A stretch of 64,000 bases of DNA from Proteiniclasticum sp043951855 (GTDB taxonomy: Bacteria > Bacillota > Clostridia > Clostridiales > Clostridiaceae). Where the stretch lies: the NCBI RefSeq assembly GCF_043951855.1, contig NZ_JBINJW010000001.1:434001-498000 (forward strand), given 5' to 3'. A program made the position numbers and the translations under genes. The notes beneath the pieces are model-generated. The model was not told where the DNA came from. It made no database searches and worked only from the letters and a program-made list of their open reading frames with translations. Positions 15,905 through 23,602 of this stretch are shown in pieces. Every line of letters starts with the position of its first letter. Positions within the stretch are counted from its first letter, which is position 1.

Positions 15905-17887
15905 TCAGATACTGAACTGCCCGATGACAGTCCTTAACTCGTCTGAGAGTTTCGCCAGATTTTCAGATGAACCTGCAATCTGAGCAATGGAAGCGGACTG
16001 CTCTTCCATGGAAGCGGAAGCTTCCTGGGTGGATGCGGAGTTTTCTTCCGATATGGCAGTCAGATTCTGCAGGGCATCCATGATGGCTTCCTTCATTTCC
16101 ATCATGATCTTTCCGGATTCATTGAGCTTCTCTGTGTATTCGATGGAGAAGGTGGTGGCGGACTCAATGGCGCTGTACATCTCTTTACTGTTATTCACTG
16201 TTTCAGCCTGTTCGCTGCTGATGCTGAGCACTCTTTCCATGGTCTTCACTGCATTAGACGCATTCTTCTGAAGCTCTGATACGGTCTGATCGATGGCCTT
16301 GGTTGAACTGGCGGACTGCTCTGCAAGCTTTCTGATTTCTTCGGCTACCACGGCAAACCCTCTGCCTGCTTCTCCGGCTCTTGCAGCTTCGATGGCCGCA
16401 TTCAGCGCCAGAAGATTGGTCTGGTCTGCAATGCTTGAAATCATGGCACTGGCCTGTCCGATGTTCTTGGCACTCTTATTTGTGAGGTCGATGATCTCAG
16501 CGATTTCTTTCACAGAAGCCGTGCTTTCCCCTGTGATAGCTGTAAGTTTCTCCATCTCGCTCATCCCCATCCCTACGATTTCCGCCACCTGCAGGGAAGA
16601 TTCGTTCAGCTGAAGCATATACTCATTGTTGGTCTCTATGCTTTCACCAAGAGCGTTGGCCTTGGCGGAACCGTCTTCTGTGGAAGAAGCCTGCTCAGAC
16701 GCTCCTCTCGCAATCTCCTCCACGGTACGGGACACTTCTTCGGAAGTGATGGCAGACTGCTCGGAACTTGCCATGAGCTGCCTTGATGAAGCAGCCACTT
16801 CTTCGGAGGAAAGACTCACTTTTGAAATGATGTCTCTGAAACTGTCGATGATGGACTGCAGAGCTCTTGAAATATCGCCCATTTCGTCCTTGGAAGAAAG
16901 CGCTTTCAGAGGAAGATCCTCTCTCAGATCAAGTTTCGCAAGAATCTTGGCCTTTTCCACCACCGGAAGAATCGGCTTAACGATTCTACTGCCAAGAACG
17001 TAGGTGAAGATGATCCCAAGAACCAGCGCCAGAAGTGAGATCCATGTAATATTGTTTCGAAGCGTATTGGCTGTACCCAGCACTTCTGCTTCTGATGCAG
17101 TCACAACCAGTGTCCACTCTGTTCCTTCGATGGGGGAATAGGCTGCAAAGTAGTGATTGCCATTCAGCTCATACTCGGACGCTCCCACTCTGGTTTCCAG
17201 TATTTTCTCAAAGAGCTCCGCTGCCGATTTCTGACCGGGGTCTGTTTCCTGAAGCTTTATGGGATTTGCCTGACTGTTCACCTTTTCCAGATCCTTATGG
17301 GCAATGACTGTTCCCTCAGCATCAATGATATAGGCGTATCCCGTATCTCCATAGCGGATTCCTTTGGTCAGGGTGCTCAGGGTTTCTCCCTTGTATCTTC
17401 CAAGAAGTCCGCCCACCACTCGTGTGTTCATGTAGATGGGCGTGGCATAGACAAGAACTGTCTCCCCAGTGGCCGGGCTGATGCCGAAGTAGCTGACCTG
17501 TTCTCCGGAAAAGATTTCCATAACCTGGTCATCCGATGGAAGCTGAACCACATTTCCTGAGGTATAGTTCAGTGTCTTGTCAGGTCGGATCACCGCAATA
17601 TCGTCAAACTCCAGTTTCGGAAGCTGTCTTCTGATGATGGCATACTGGTCTTGCAGTCCCATGGCTTTCATCTGGTCCAGCTCTGCAAGAACCTCCAGAG
17701 AAAGCCTCTGGGTGTGCATTTCGCTCTCCACAAGTTTTGTACCTTCAATGGCCTTATAGGAAAGGTCCCGCACCGCCTTCTCTTTCATCATATCGGAAGC
17801 TGAAATGGTGGTCACAGCGCCCAGTGCAATGGTGATGAGCGCGATGAGCGCCGTGAAGCTCAGGATCAGTTTACTTCTAATTTTCAT
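15905..17887 (-). CDS. Methyl-accepting chemotaxis protein with extracellular Cache sensor
   Basis: The 660-aa receptor has a first membrane helix (about 7-30) and an extracellular dCache-like domain (about 35-275; DDIAVIRPDKTLNYTSGNVV, GDTGYAYIIDAEGTVIAHKD). A second helix follows (about 279-300) before a HAMP region and the signalling domain, with the conserved tip SIADQTNLLALNAAIEAARA. The IDAEGTVIAHKD block is the usual membrane-proximal part of dCache sensors for small metabolites. The ligand cannot be read from the sequence. It stands alone, with its own promoter region and terminator, just upstream of the fapA operon. Confidence 0.95.
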   Translation of the reverse strand: MKIRSKLILSFTALIALITIALGAVTTISASDMMKEKAVRDLSYKAIEGTKLVESEMHTQRLSLEVLAELDQMKAMGLQDQYAIIRRQLPKLEFDDIAVIRPDKTLNYTSGNVVQLPSDDQVMEIFSGEQVSYFGISPATGETVLVYATPIYMNTRVVGGLLGRYKGETLSTLTKGIRYGDTGYAYIIDAEGTVIAHKDLEKVNSQANPIKLQETDPGQKSAAELFEKILETRVGASEYELNGNHYFAAYSPIEGTEWTLVVTASEAEVLGTANTLRNNITWISLLALVLGIIFTYVLGSRIVKPILPVVEKAKILAKLDLREDLPLKALSSKDEMGDISRALQSIIDSFRDIISKVSLSSEEVAASSRQLMASSEQSAITSEEVSRTVEEIARGASEQASSTEDGSAKANALGESIETNNEYMLQLNESSLQVAEIVGMGMSEMEKLTAITGESTASVKEIAEIIDLTNKSAKNIGQASAMISSIADQTNLLALNAAIEAARAGEAGRGFAVVAEEIRKLAEQSASSTKAIDQTVSELQKNASNAVKTMERVLSISSEQAETVNNSKEMYSAIESATTFSIEYTEKLNESGKIMMEMKEAIMDALQNLTAISEENSASTQEASASMEEQSASIAQIAGSSENLAKLSDELRTVIGQFSI

Positions 17888-17912
17888 GTTCTACCCTCTT
17901 TCATACTTTGTC

Positions 17913-17930
17913 TGAGAAATATATTTCTCA
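17913..17930. repeat. Perfect 18-bp palindrome in the MCP leader
   Basis: TGAGAAATATATTTCTCA reads the same on both strands and lies 25-45 bases before the MCP start codon. It could be a protein-binding operator or an RNA hairpin upstream of the ribosome site. Confidence 0.6.
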
Positions 17931-18085
17931 TGATTCTCATCGTAATGATTACTCTATCCAAAGAGCTCAATGCTCTAGCATCCCCTTTTCTATCCTCACA
18001 TCCTCTACTTTCGTCTTTATGAAATAATGGATTAATAAAGTGAATGTCAAACCACAACGCATTGGATAGTAGTCAGACCATTTAT

Positions 18086-18112
18086 AATATCGACCACCTA
18101 GAGAAAATGTTA
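18086..18112 (-). promoter_or_regulatory. Sigma-D-like promoter of the Cache-type MCP
   Basis: The minus strand reads TAAC, exactly 15 bases, then TCGATATT. Each element has one mismatch to the sigma-D consensus, the same kinds of mismatch as in the flgM and cheW promoters. It would give a leader of about 190 bases. A nearer sigma-A-like TTGACA with a 17-bp spacer and a poor TTATTT exists as an alternative. Confidence 0.55.
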
Positions 18113-18123
18113 ATATCCGGGCA

Positions 18124-18146
18124 AAAGAAAAAACCACCCGTAGGTG
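18124..18146 (-). terminator. Terminator of the XRE regulator gene
   Basis: CCACC-TACG-GGTGG on the minus strand is followed directly by TTTTTT. It lies about 30 bp past the stop codon of the 18178-18570 gene. Confidence 0.75.
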
Positions 18147-18177
18147 GCATTTAGTAGTGAAAAACCGTTTCTTCTTC

Positions 18178-18570
18178 CTATCTGATTTTCTTTATCCCTT
18201 TTATGACATATGCAAGTCCGATTCCGATGAATCCGCCAGCCGTACCAAGAAGGAAATTGCCCGTTAAGACGCCTAGTCCCATGCCGATGATGAAGCCCCC
18301 CACAATCAGATTCTCATCCAGATCTTCCTCATCCTCTTCTTCTTTTTCCGATTGAGACACGTTTTCTCCCGTGTACTCCTGATTCATCAGTTCGTCCAGC
18401 GTCATACCATAGAATTCGCTGAGCATTTTCATTTTCTCCATATCAGGGTAAGCTGCAGCTGTCTCCCATTTTGAAATGGACTGCCTCGTGATATGAAGTT
18501 CCTTAGCCAGCTCTTCCTGAGATATCCCTTTTTTCTTTCTTAGATTTTTCAGCTTTTCCGAAAAAGTCAT
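18178..18570 (-). CDS. XRE-family regulator with C-terminal membrane segment
   Basis: The 130-aa protein has an N-terminal HTH_3 domain (residues 3-60; EKLKNLRKKKGISQEELAKE, then ITRQSISKWETAAAYPD). A highly acidic stretch follows (EKEEEDEEDLDEN), and the protein ends in one or two glycine-rich hydrophobic segments (about 88-125). The fusion suggests a membrane-tethered repressor or sensor, but the target is unknown. It has a good sigma-A-type promoter of its own, with a direct repeat just upstream. Confidence 0.88.
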   Translation of the reverse strand: MTFSEKLKNLRKKKGISQEELAKELHITRQSISKWETAAAYPDMEKMKMLSEFYGMTLDELMNQEYTGENVSQSEKEEEDEEDLDENLIVGGFIIGMGLGVLTGNFLLGTAGGFIGIGLAYVIKGIKKIR

Positions 18571-18589
18571 CCTGCCTCACCTCTACTAG

Positions 18590-18654
18590 ATTATACTTCA
18601 CACCACTTCCTTTTCAAAGAAAAGTCCGGTTGCATCTTCGCACTTTCCGGTTGC
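18590..18654 (-). promoter_or_regulatory. Sigma-A promoter of the XRE gene with tandem 9-bp sites 21 bp apart
   Basis: The minus strand shows TTGAAA (18612-18617), a 16-bp spacer and TATAAT (18590-18595), a short distance before the gene. Just upstream of the -35, GCAACCGGA occurs twice (18625-18633 and 18646-18654), exactly 21 bp apart, which is two helical turns. This is the placement of activator or autoregulator sites. Confidence 0.6.
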
Positions 18655-18708
18655 GCCGGGACATATTGAGATCATAGCCCTGTCAGCTTCTCCACTTTGA
18701 TCCAATCG

Positions 18709-18733
18709 GTAAGAAAACCACCCTCAGGTGGTT
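18709..18733 (-). terminator. Terminator of dodecin
   Basis: On the minus strand AACCACC and GGTGGTT pair around a 4-base loop and are followed by TTCTT. It lies about 25 bp past the dodecin stop codon. Confidence 0.7.
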
Positions 18734-18758
18734 CTCTTCAGTCTTCTTCAATTTCTGA

Positions 18759-18959
18759 TTAGTCTACTTTGAAAGAAATCTTTACATTCACTCTGTAATT
18801 TACGATTTCTTCTCCTTCAACAATAGCCTGCATATCTTTCACATATACACTCTTGATGTTCTTCACTGTCTTGGCGGCTTCTTTCACCGCTACTTTTGTG
18901 GCTGCTTCAAATCCATCTTTGGATTCCGCCAGAACTTCGATTACCTTAACTACTGACAT
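18759..18959 (-). CDS. Dodecin flavoprotein
   Basis: Dodecins are small proteins that form a hollow 12-mer binding flavins (or CoA in some species) and act as a flavin store. The 66-aa length and the signature KVIEVLAESKDGFEAATKVA, VKEAAKTVKNIKSVYVKDMQ and NYRVNVKISFKVD match the family along its whole length. It is a single-gene unit with a GGAGG ribosome site and a terminator. Confidence 0.93.
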   Translation of the reverse strand: MSVVKVIEVLAESKDGFEAATKVAVKEAAKTVKNIKSVYVKDMQAIVEGEEIVNYRVNVKISFKVD

Positions 18960-19051
18960 TTACTTACCTCCTATTGAATATTCATTACGAATATCATAAC
19001 AAGGAAGTGAAGCGATACTATGACAATTGAAGAAACATTCTGTAAAGTTCC

Positions 19052-20248
19052 CTAGCTGACGGAATCTACTTCTCCTTTCTTCCCTTGAAGGATGGAAAGC
19101 ACCACCAGCACCATCATCATGATGAGCACCACCACAATGGCGCTCATGCCCGCATAGATGCCGAAGGCATCCGAAAGGGCTCCCGTGAGAATCGGCATCA
19201 CGATGGCACCGATGCCTCCAAGAAGAAGCAGCACCCCCATGGCCATGGGGAAATCCTTGATGGTTCTACCGACTTTGGAAACCGTGGTGGGGTAAATCCC
19301 CGCCATGGATAGTCCGATTCCGAAGATGGCGATGGTGATCAGCGTCACATTGGTTGTGGATAATAGAAGGAAATAGAACAGCACCGTACCTGTGGTGGTC
19401 ACAAGAAGAAGGGTCTCCTTCTTTATACGGTCGCCATAGAAGCTTACTGCAAGCCTTCCTGCAAGAATCGCCATCCACAGCATGGATGCAAGCCCCTGGG
19501 CATAGCCGATGGTCATGATGTCCGCATCCACGAAATACTTCACGATCCATCCGTTGATGGTGGCTTCTCCTGCCAGGTAGAAGAAGAGAATGCCCGCATG
19601 AACCCAGAAAACCCTGGACTTCAGAAACTCGTAGCCTTTCTTCCCTTCCTTCACCTGAACCTTCTCCTTCATATCCATTCTGGAGAAGAATATGACAGAT
19701 ATGGAAGTAAGTACAATGATGATCATGGCACTGAGTCTCCATCCGTTGTCTCCGGCAATTTTCGTTGAAAAGATCACGAGAATCGGTGCGATGATGGCGC
19801 CAACTGCAAATACACTATGCAGAAAGCTCAGCGCCGAAGGACTGCTGTCCGACACTTCATTGACCATGGTGTTGTTGAAGTTGCTGACGCTTCCTCTGCT
19901 GATTCCTGTAAAAAGAAAGGCAACTAGAAGAAGGAGTGGGCTTCCCGTTACGATCATCAGCGTAAATCCGATGACCACAAAACTGGAAAGCATCACGATG
20001 GATCTTTTTCTGCCCAGATAGAGCGGCAGGATTCCAGCGATAAATCCTGAAGCAAGATTCCCCAGGGAATGGGCAGAGATCAGTGATCCGCTTAACGTAT
20101 CGGATAGACCGTACTCACTGCTTATAAGCGGAAGCAGTGAACCCATGACCATGGCAAAAATACCATTGACAAAAAACACATAAAATACCGCATTCAGGAT
20201 GAACTTCTCTCTCTTATCCAGTCTGGTATAAAAATTTTCTCGTTGCAT
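19052..20248 (-). CDS. MFS transporter, probably of the uronate locus
   Basis: The 398-aa protein has about 12 membrane helices in two halves and an MFS-like loop between helices 2 and 3 (GILPLYLGRKRSIVMLSSFV). The start MQRENFYTRLDKREKF is cytoplasmic and charged. It lies downstream of gntR on the same strand, with a hairpin in the 137-bp gap, so it may be transcribed at a reduced level with kduD-kduI-gntR. A sugar acid such as a hexuronate or 5-keto-4-deoxyuronate is a reasonable substrate, but this is inferred only from the neighbours. Confidence 0.82.
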   Translation of the reverse strand: MQRENFYTRLDKREKFILNAVFYVFFVNGIFAMVMGSLLPLISSEYGLSDTLSGSLISAHSLGNLASGFIAGILPLYLGRKRSIVMLSSFVVIGFTLMIVTGSPLLLLVAFLFTGISRGSVSNFNNTMVNEVSDSSPSALSFLHSVFAVGAIIAPILVIFSTKIAGDNGWRLSAMIIIVLTSISVIFFSRMDMKEKVQVKEGKKGYEFLKSRVFWVHAGILFFYLAGEATINGWIVKYFVDADIMTIGYAQGLASMLWMAILAGRLAVSFYGDRIKKETLLLVTTTGTVLFYFLLLSTTNVTLITIAIFGIGLSMAGIYPTTVSKVGRTIKDFPMAMGVLLLLGGIGAIVMPILTGALSDAFGIYAGMSAIVVVLIMMMVLVVLSILQGKKGEVDSVS

Positions 20249-20349
20249 AGCTAAAATATCCTCATCTTTCTAATTCTCTTCCAGGAAACCTGTCTCCTGA
20301 TGAAGGGGTTTCATGATTTTCTCTTTCTGTTTTATTCTTGAAATGGATG

Positions 20350-20376
20350 AAAGGCAGACCTTTTCAGTCTACCTTT
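20350..20376 (-). other. Hairpin between gntR and the MFS gene
   Basis: On the minus strand AAAGGTAGAC and GTCTGCCTTT pair (one G-U) around a 7-base loop. The tract after it is only TTTC, so it may be a leaky terminator or a processing stem that lowers expression of the transporter. Confidence 0.5.
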
Positions 20377-20385
20377 TCCCGATCT

Positions 20386-21075
20386 TTATGCTTTTATGAA
20401 ATAATCCGCATACTCTCCATAGATCTTGTCACCAAGTCTTTCGATTCCACCGTTGAGATGTTTCGTGATCATCTGCTCCACTTCCTCGAAGCGGTCTTCC
20501 CGGATCATCTCCACAATCTTTTTATGCTCCTCGTAGATGGCATGAAAGTTCTTCACCACGACGATATCAAGCATTCGAAATCTGGTATAGTGAACAAGAA
20601 GCTTCTGAATCTCTTCCCAGACAATGCATTTGTCCGTTTCAACAAACCAGTTCTTGTGGAATTCGCTATCCAGTGCATAGAACTCATCCGGTGTGAATTC
20701 TCCCTGCAGCAGCTTGTCCTGCTTTTTCAGGCTCTCTTCCAGTCTTCTGAGTAAATCATCACTTTTACTTTTCATGGCATCCCGGATGACTCGGGATTCA
20801 ATGGCGGTTCTCATGTAGATCAGCTGCCGGATGCTGTCAAAATCCAGAAGAGATACATAGCTCGCTTTATAGGGTATGGAGTGGATGAGCCCTTCATCTC
20901 TCAGTCTCTGCATCACGTGCCTGCTGGGTGTTCTTGAAATGCCGTACTTGTCACAGATGATCTGCTCTGTGATCATGGTTCCGGGTTTGATTTCAAGACT
21001 GAGAATGTCCTTCTTCATGAGTTCATAGACATCATCACCCATGGTATTGGCTTTATATAAATTGTTTCTTTCCAT
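20386..21075 (-). CDS. GntR-family (FCD) regulator of uronate genes
   Basis: The 229-aa protein has an N-terminal winged helix (residues 7-70; MITEQIICDKYGISRTPSRH, then VMQRLRDEGLIHSI). The C-terminal FCD ligand domain keeps the metal-binding Asp and His positions (DSEFHKNW, EEHKKIVE, ITKHLN). I start it at MERNNLYKAN, where AAGGAG lies 8 bases upstream. It follows kduI at short distance. FCD regulators commonly bind sugar acids and TNGTATACNA-like sites, which matches the GTATAC repeats at both kduD promoters. Confidence 0.9.
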   Translation of the reverse strand: MERNNLYKANTMGDDVYELMKKDILSLEIKPGTMITEQIICDKYGISRTPSRHVMQRLRDEGLIHSIPYKASYVSLLDFDSIRQLIYMRTAIESRVIRDAMKSKSDDLLRRLEESLKKQDKLLQGEFTPDEFYALDSEFHKNWFVETDKCIVWEEIQKLLVHYTRFRMLDIVVVKNFHAIYEEHKKIVEMIREDRFEEVEQMITKHLNGGIERLGDKIYGEYADYFIKA

Positions 21076-21117
21076 GATGATTTCTCCTTGCATTGCTTTT
21101 TAACCGATTTATTCTGC

Positions 21118-21954
21118 CTATCTCAGATCGTTCATATCCACGTGGTCCATATCGGTGAACTCGATGTTCTCTCCGCACATGCCCCAGATGAAGGTGTATT
21201 TTCCTGTACCCACTCCGCTATGGATGGACCAGCTTGGAGAAATGATGGCCTGCTCATTGCTCACGACAATGTGCCTTGTTTCCTGGGGCTGTCCCATCAT
21301 ATGGAAGACCTTGTCATTCTCATGGAGGTTGAAGTAGAAGTACACTTCCATTCTTCTCTCATGGGTATGGCATGGCATGGTGTTCCATACGCTTCCAGCC
21401 TCCAGCTTCGTCATGCCCATGACCAGCTGACAGCTTTCCACCACATCAGGGTGCACATACTGATTGATGGTTCTCTTGTTGAGATTCTCCGTGCTGCCCA
21501 GATGCACCTTCTTCGCCTCTTCCAGCGTGATGATCCTTGTGGGGAAGCTGTGATGCGCCGGTGCGCTGTTGAAGTAGAATTTCGCGGGGTTTTCTCCATC
21601 CACGCTCATGAATTCCACGTCTTTCGTGCCCATGCCGATGTAGAGTCCGTCTTCCGGATTCATATCGAACACTTCTCCGTCCAGCTTCACTTTACCAGCT
21701 CCACCTACATTGATTACCCCGGCTTCTCTTCTCTGGAAGAAAAACTCGGTGCCCAGTTCCTTTCCAGCACCCAGCTTGACCCCCTCTTTCACCGGCATGA
21801 TACCTCCTGCGATGATTCTGTCGTTGTGGGAATAGACAAAGTTTGCCTCATCTGCCGCAAACACTTCTTCTATCAGGTAATGGTCTCTGATTTCTTCTGT
21901 AGTATAAAATTTAGAATCTTCCGGATGTGTGGAATATCTTGTTTCCAGTTTCAT
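21118..21954 (-). CDS. kduI: 5-dehydro-4-deoxy-D-glucuronate isomerase KduI (copy 1)
   Basis: KduI converts 5-keto-4-deoxyuronate to 2,5-diketo-3-deoxygluconate in the breakdown of unsaturated uronates from pectin or glycosaminoglycans. The 278-aa cupin protein shows the zinc ligands in PCHTHERRMEVYFYF and in SWSIHSGVGTG, plus the invariant ETRYSTHPEDSK start. It is nearly identical in layout to the copy at 26580-27416. It follows kduD and precedes gntR. Confidence 0.96.
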   Translation of the reverse strand: MKLETRYSTHPEDSKFYTTEEIRDHYLIEEVFAADEANFVYSHNDRIIAGGIMPVKEGVKLGAGKELGTEFFFQRREAGVINVGGAGKVKLDGEVFDMNPEDGLYIGMGTKDVEFMSVDGENPAKFYFNSAPAHHSFPTRIITLEEAKKVHLGSTENLNKRTINQYVHPDVVESCQLVMGMTKLEAGSVWNTMPCHTHERRMEVYFYFNLHENDKVFHMMGQPQETRHIVVSNEQAIISPSWSIHSGVGTGKYTFIWGMCGENIEFTDMDHVDMNDLR

Positions 21955-22011
21955 TTTTATCCTCCTATTGGTCTCTGTTCGTTGTTTCTGTAACCTGTGT
22001 CTTCTTTGTTC

Positions 22012-22767
22012 TTATCTTGCCAGCCATCCGCCGTCCACCGCCATGGTGAATCCGTTCATGTAGCTTGAAGCCTCTGATGCCAGGAATACGCAGGGTCCGC
22101 CCATATCTTCCTTGGTGCCCCACCTGCCCTGAGGGATTCTCTTTAGAATCTCATCGCTTCTCTCCTCATCCTTTCTCAGCGCTTCTGTATTGTCTGTGGC
22201 CATATAGCCTGGTGCGATGGCATTGATGTTGATGTTGTACTTTGCCCATTCATTGGCCATGGCCATGGTGATGCCCTTGACGCCAGCCTTGCTGGCTGTG
22301 TAGGATGGGACTCTTATGCCGCCCTGATAGGAGAGCATGGATGCGATGTTTATGATCTTTCCTCCGGTGCCCTGCTTCACATACTGTCTGGCAGCCGCCT
22401 GGGATAGAAAAAACACCGTCTTCAGGTTGATGTTCATCACATCATCCCAGTCCTTTTCCGTGAAATCCAGTGCGTCTTCCCGTCTGATGATACCGGCATT
22501 ATTCACAAGAATATCCATATGTCCCATCTTTTCCACTGTCTCTTCTATGACCCGGTCAACGGTCCTTGTATTTCTAAGGTCGGCAGTGATTCCATGGAAA
22601 CGTCTGCCCATCTCCGTCACAAGCTTCTCTGTTTCATCCAGCGTTGTGGACCCTACACCTACGATATCCGCGCCCGCTTCCGCTAAAGCCAGTGCGATGC
22701 CCTGACCCAGTCCAGTTCTTGCACCTGTCACAACAGCAACTTTTCCTTTTAATGAAAATCGATCCAT
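22012..22767 (-). CDS. kduD: 2-dehydro-3-deoxy-D-gluconate 5-dehydrogenase KduD (copy 1)
   Basis: KduD reduces the KduI product to 2-keto-3-deoxygluconate with NAD(P)H. The 251-aa short-chain dehydrogenase has the cofactor motif TGARTGLGQGIA, the NNAG motif, the catalytic Ser in NIASMLSYQGG and the YTASK Tyr/Lys pair. I start it at MDRFSLKGKVAVVTG, where AAGGAGG lies 6 bases before the ATG. A longer frame runs upstream through the promoter and operator. It is the first gene of the kduD-kduI-gntR unit. Confidence 0.95.
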   Translation of the reverse strand: MDRFSLKGKVAVVTGARTGLGQGIALALAEAGADIVGVGSTTLDETEKLVTEMGRRFHGITADLRNTRTVDRVIEETVEKMGHMDILVNNAGIIRREDALDFTEKDWDDVMNINLKTVFFLSQAAARQYVKQGTGGKIINIASMLSYQGGIRVPSYTASKAGVKGITMAMANEWAKYNININAIAPGYMATDNTEALRKDEERSDEILKRIPQGRWGTKEDMGGPCVFLASEASSYMNGFTMAVDGGWLAR

Positions 22768-22788
22768 TGCAGCCTCCTTGTTTTTTAG

Positions 22789-22809
22789 ATTGTATACATC
22801 ATATACAAT
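22789..22809. promoter_or_regulatory. Operator at the kduD copy 1 promoter
   Basis: ATTGTATA and TATACAAT form a perfect inverted repeat around CATCA. It can also be read as 9-bp-phased half sites, ATTGTATAC then ATCATATAC. It starts one or two bases after the -10 element, so a bound protein would block transcription. The same GTATAC units recur at the second kduD promoter, and the GntR/FCD product of 20386-21075 is the likely binder. Confidence 0.72.
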
Positions 22810-22810
22810 C

Positions 22811-22839
22811 ATTGTATCCTCTATACCCTTTCCTTGCAA
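22811..22839 (-). promoter_or_regulatory. Sigma-A promoter of kduD-kduI-gntR (copy 1)
   Basis: The minus strand reads TTGCAA (22834-22839), a 17-bp spacer, then TACAAT (22811-22816). The operator lies immediately downstream. The rest of the 325-bp gap before yhcH holds only AT-rich sequence and the yhcH terminator. Confidence 0.6.
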
Positions 22840-22980
22840 CCACTTTGACATCTATTCATGAAAGGTTCACCTCTCCTCTGCTATGCTAATTATATTTTTC
22901 ACAGATAGCAGACTCAATTATGAGAATTTTTCTCTTCTCTTCAGTCTCAGTATTTTCATAATATCTTACCAAAATAAGGA

Positions 22981-23006
22981 AAGGCAGGCTATTCAATGCC
23001 CACCTT
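22981..23006 (-). terminator. Probable terminator of the TRAP/yhcH operon
   Basis: On the minus strand AAGGTGGGC pairs with GCCTGCCTT (two G-U pairs) around an 8-base loop and is followed by a moderately U-rich tract. It lies about 90 bp past the yhcH stop. Confidence 0.55.
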
Positions 23007-23092
23007 CTCCTATGAAGCAGATTCTCCTGTACAGAACTTCTGCTGTACTGACCTCTTTTTCTGTTTATCTTTTATCAGGAAATGTTACCGCT

Positions 23093-23560
23093 CTAATCCA
23101 CCCTGATCTTGATTACGCATTTTCTGATGGCCGTTTCATCACCGGATATGCACTGTGGTCTATGAACATCCTCCGGGAACAGCACTGCAAAATCTCCGGG
23201 TTTCAGATCAAGAAAAGTCTCTCCATCCAGATTTCCGTCATAGAAGCAGATATCCTTTTCCTCCAGTTCATCCAAGGTGACCTTCAGGGCACTGCTTTTT
23301 CTGATGTATCCGATTTTTTCTCTTCCTTCTAGAAGGAACTGAATATCGATGTGCTTTCTGTGAGATTCCGGTCTTCTCGATGCCTTCTCCTCTGTATGGA
23401 CTGAGGTCACAAACCCGAAGATGGTTCCCTCTTCCAGAACGAATTTTTCATCCTTCACAGTATCAGGATCCAGGTTCTCCAGAAAAGCAAGCGCTTTATG
23501 AAGTCTGTCGGTATAGATCTTTTCTTCTTCTTTCCATGTTCTGATTGTACTGAATATCAT
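23093..23560 (-). CDS. YhcH/YjgK/YiaL family protein
   Basis: The 155-aa single-domain protein matches this cupin-like family along its length (EEGTIFGFVTSVHTEEKASR; SHRKHIDIQFLLEGREKIGY; LKPGDFAVLFPEDVHRPQCI). Relatives are found in sialic acid, rare-sugar and uronate loci, and some act as sugar anomerases or isomerases. The metal-binding His and Asp positions (HIDIQ, EDVHRP) are present. It closes the kduD-kduI-TRAP operon 43 bp after dctM, so a role with uronate or a 5-keto sugar is likely. Confidence 0.88.
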   Translation of the reverse strand: MIFSTIRTWKEEEKIYTDRLHKALAFLENLDPDTVKDEKFVLEEGTIFGFVTSVHTEEKASRRPESHRKHIDIQFLLEGREKIGYIRKSSALKVTLDELEEKDICFYDGNLDGETFLDLKPGDFAVLFPEDVHRPQCISGDETAIRKCVIKIRVD

Positions 23561-23602
23561 ATTTACACCTTTCCCTTCAAAGTTCGTTCTACTTGACTTT
23601 TA

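Noticed and set aside
21088..21993. A 301-codon plus-strand frame opposite kduI.
   Set aside because: It is antisense to KduI, whose zinc ligands are intact. A similar shadow occurs opposite the second KduI copy.
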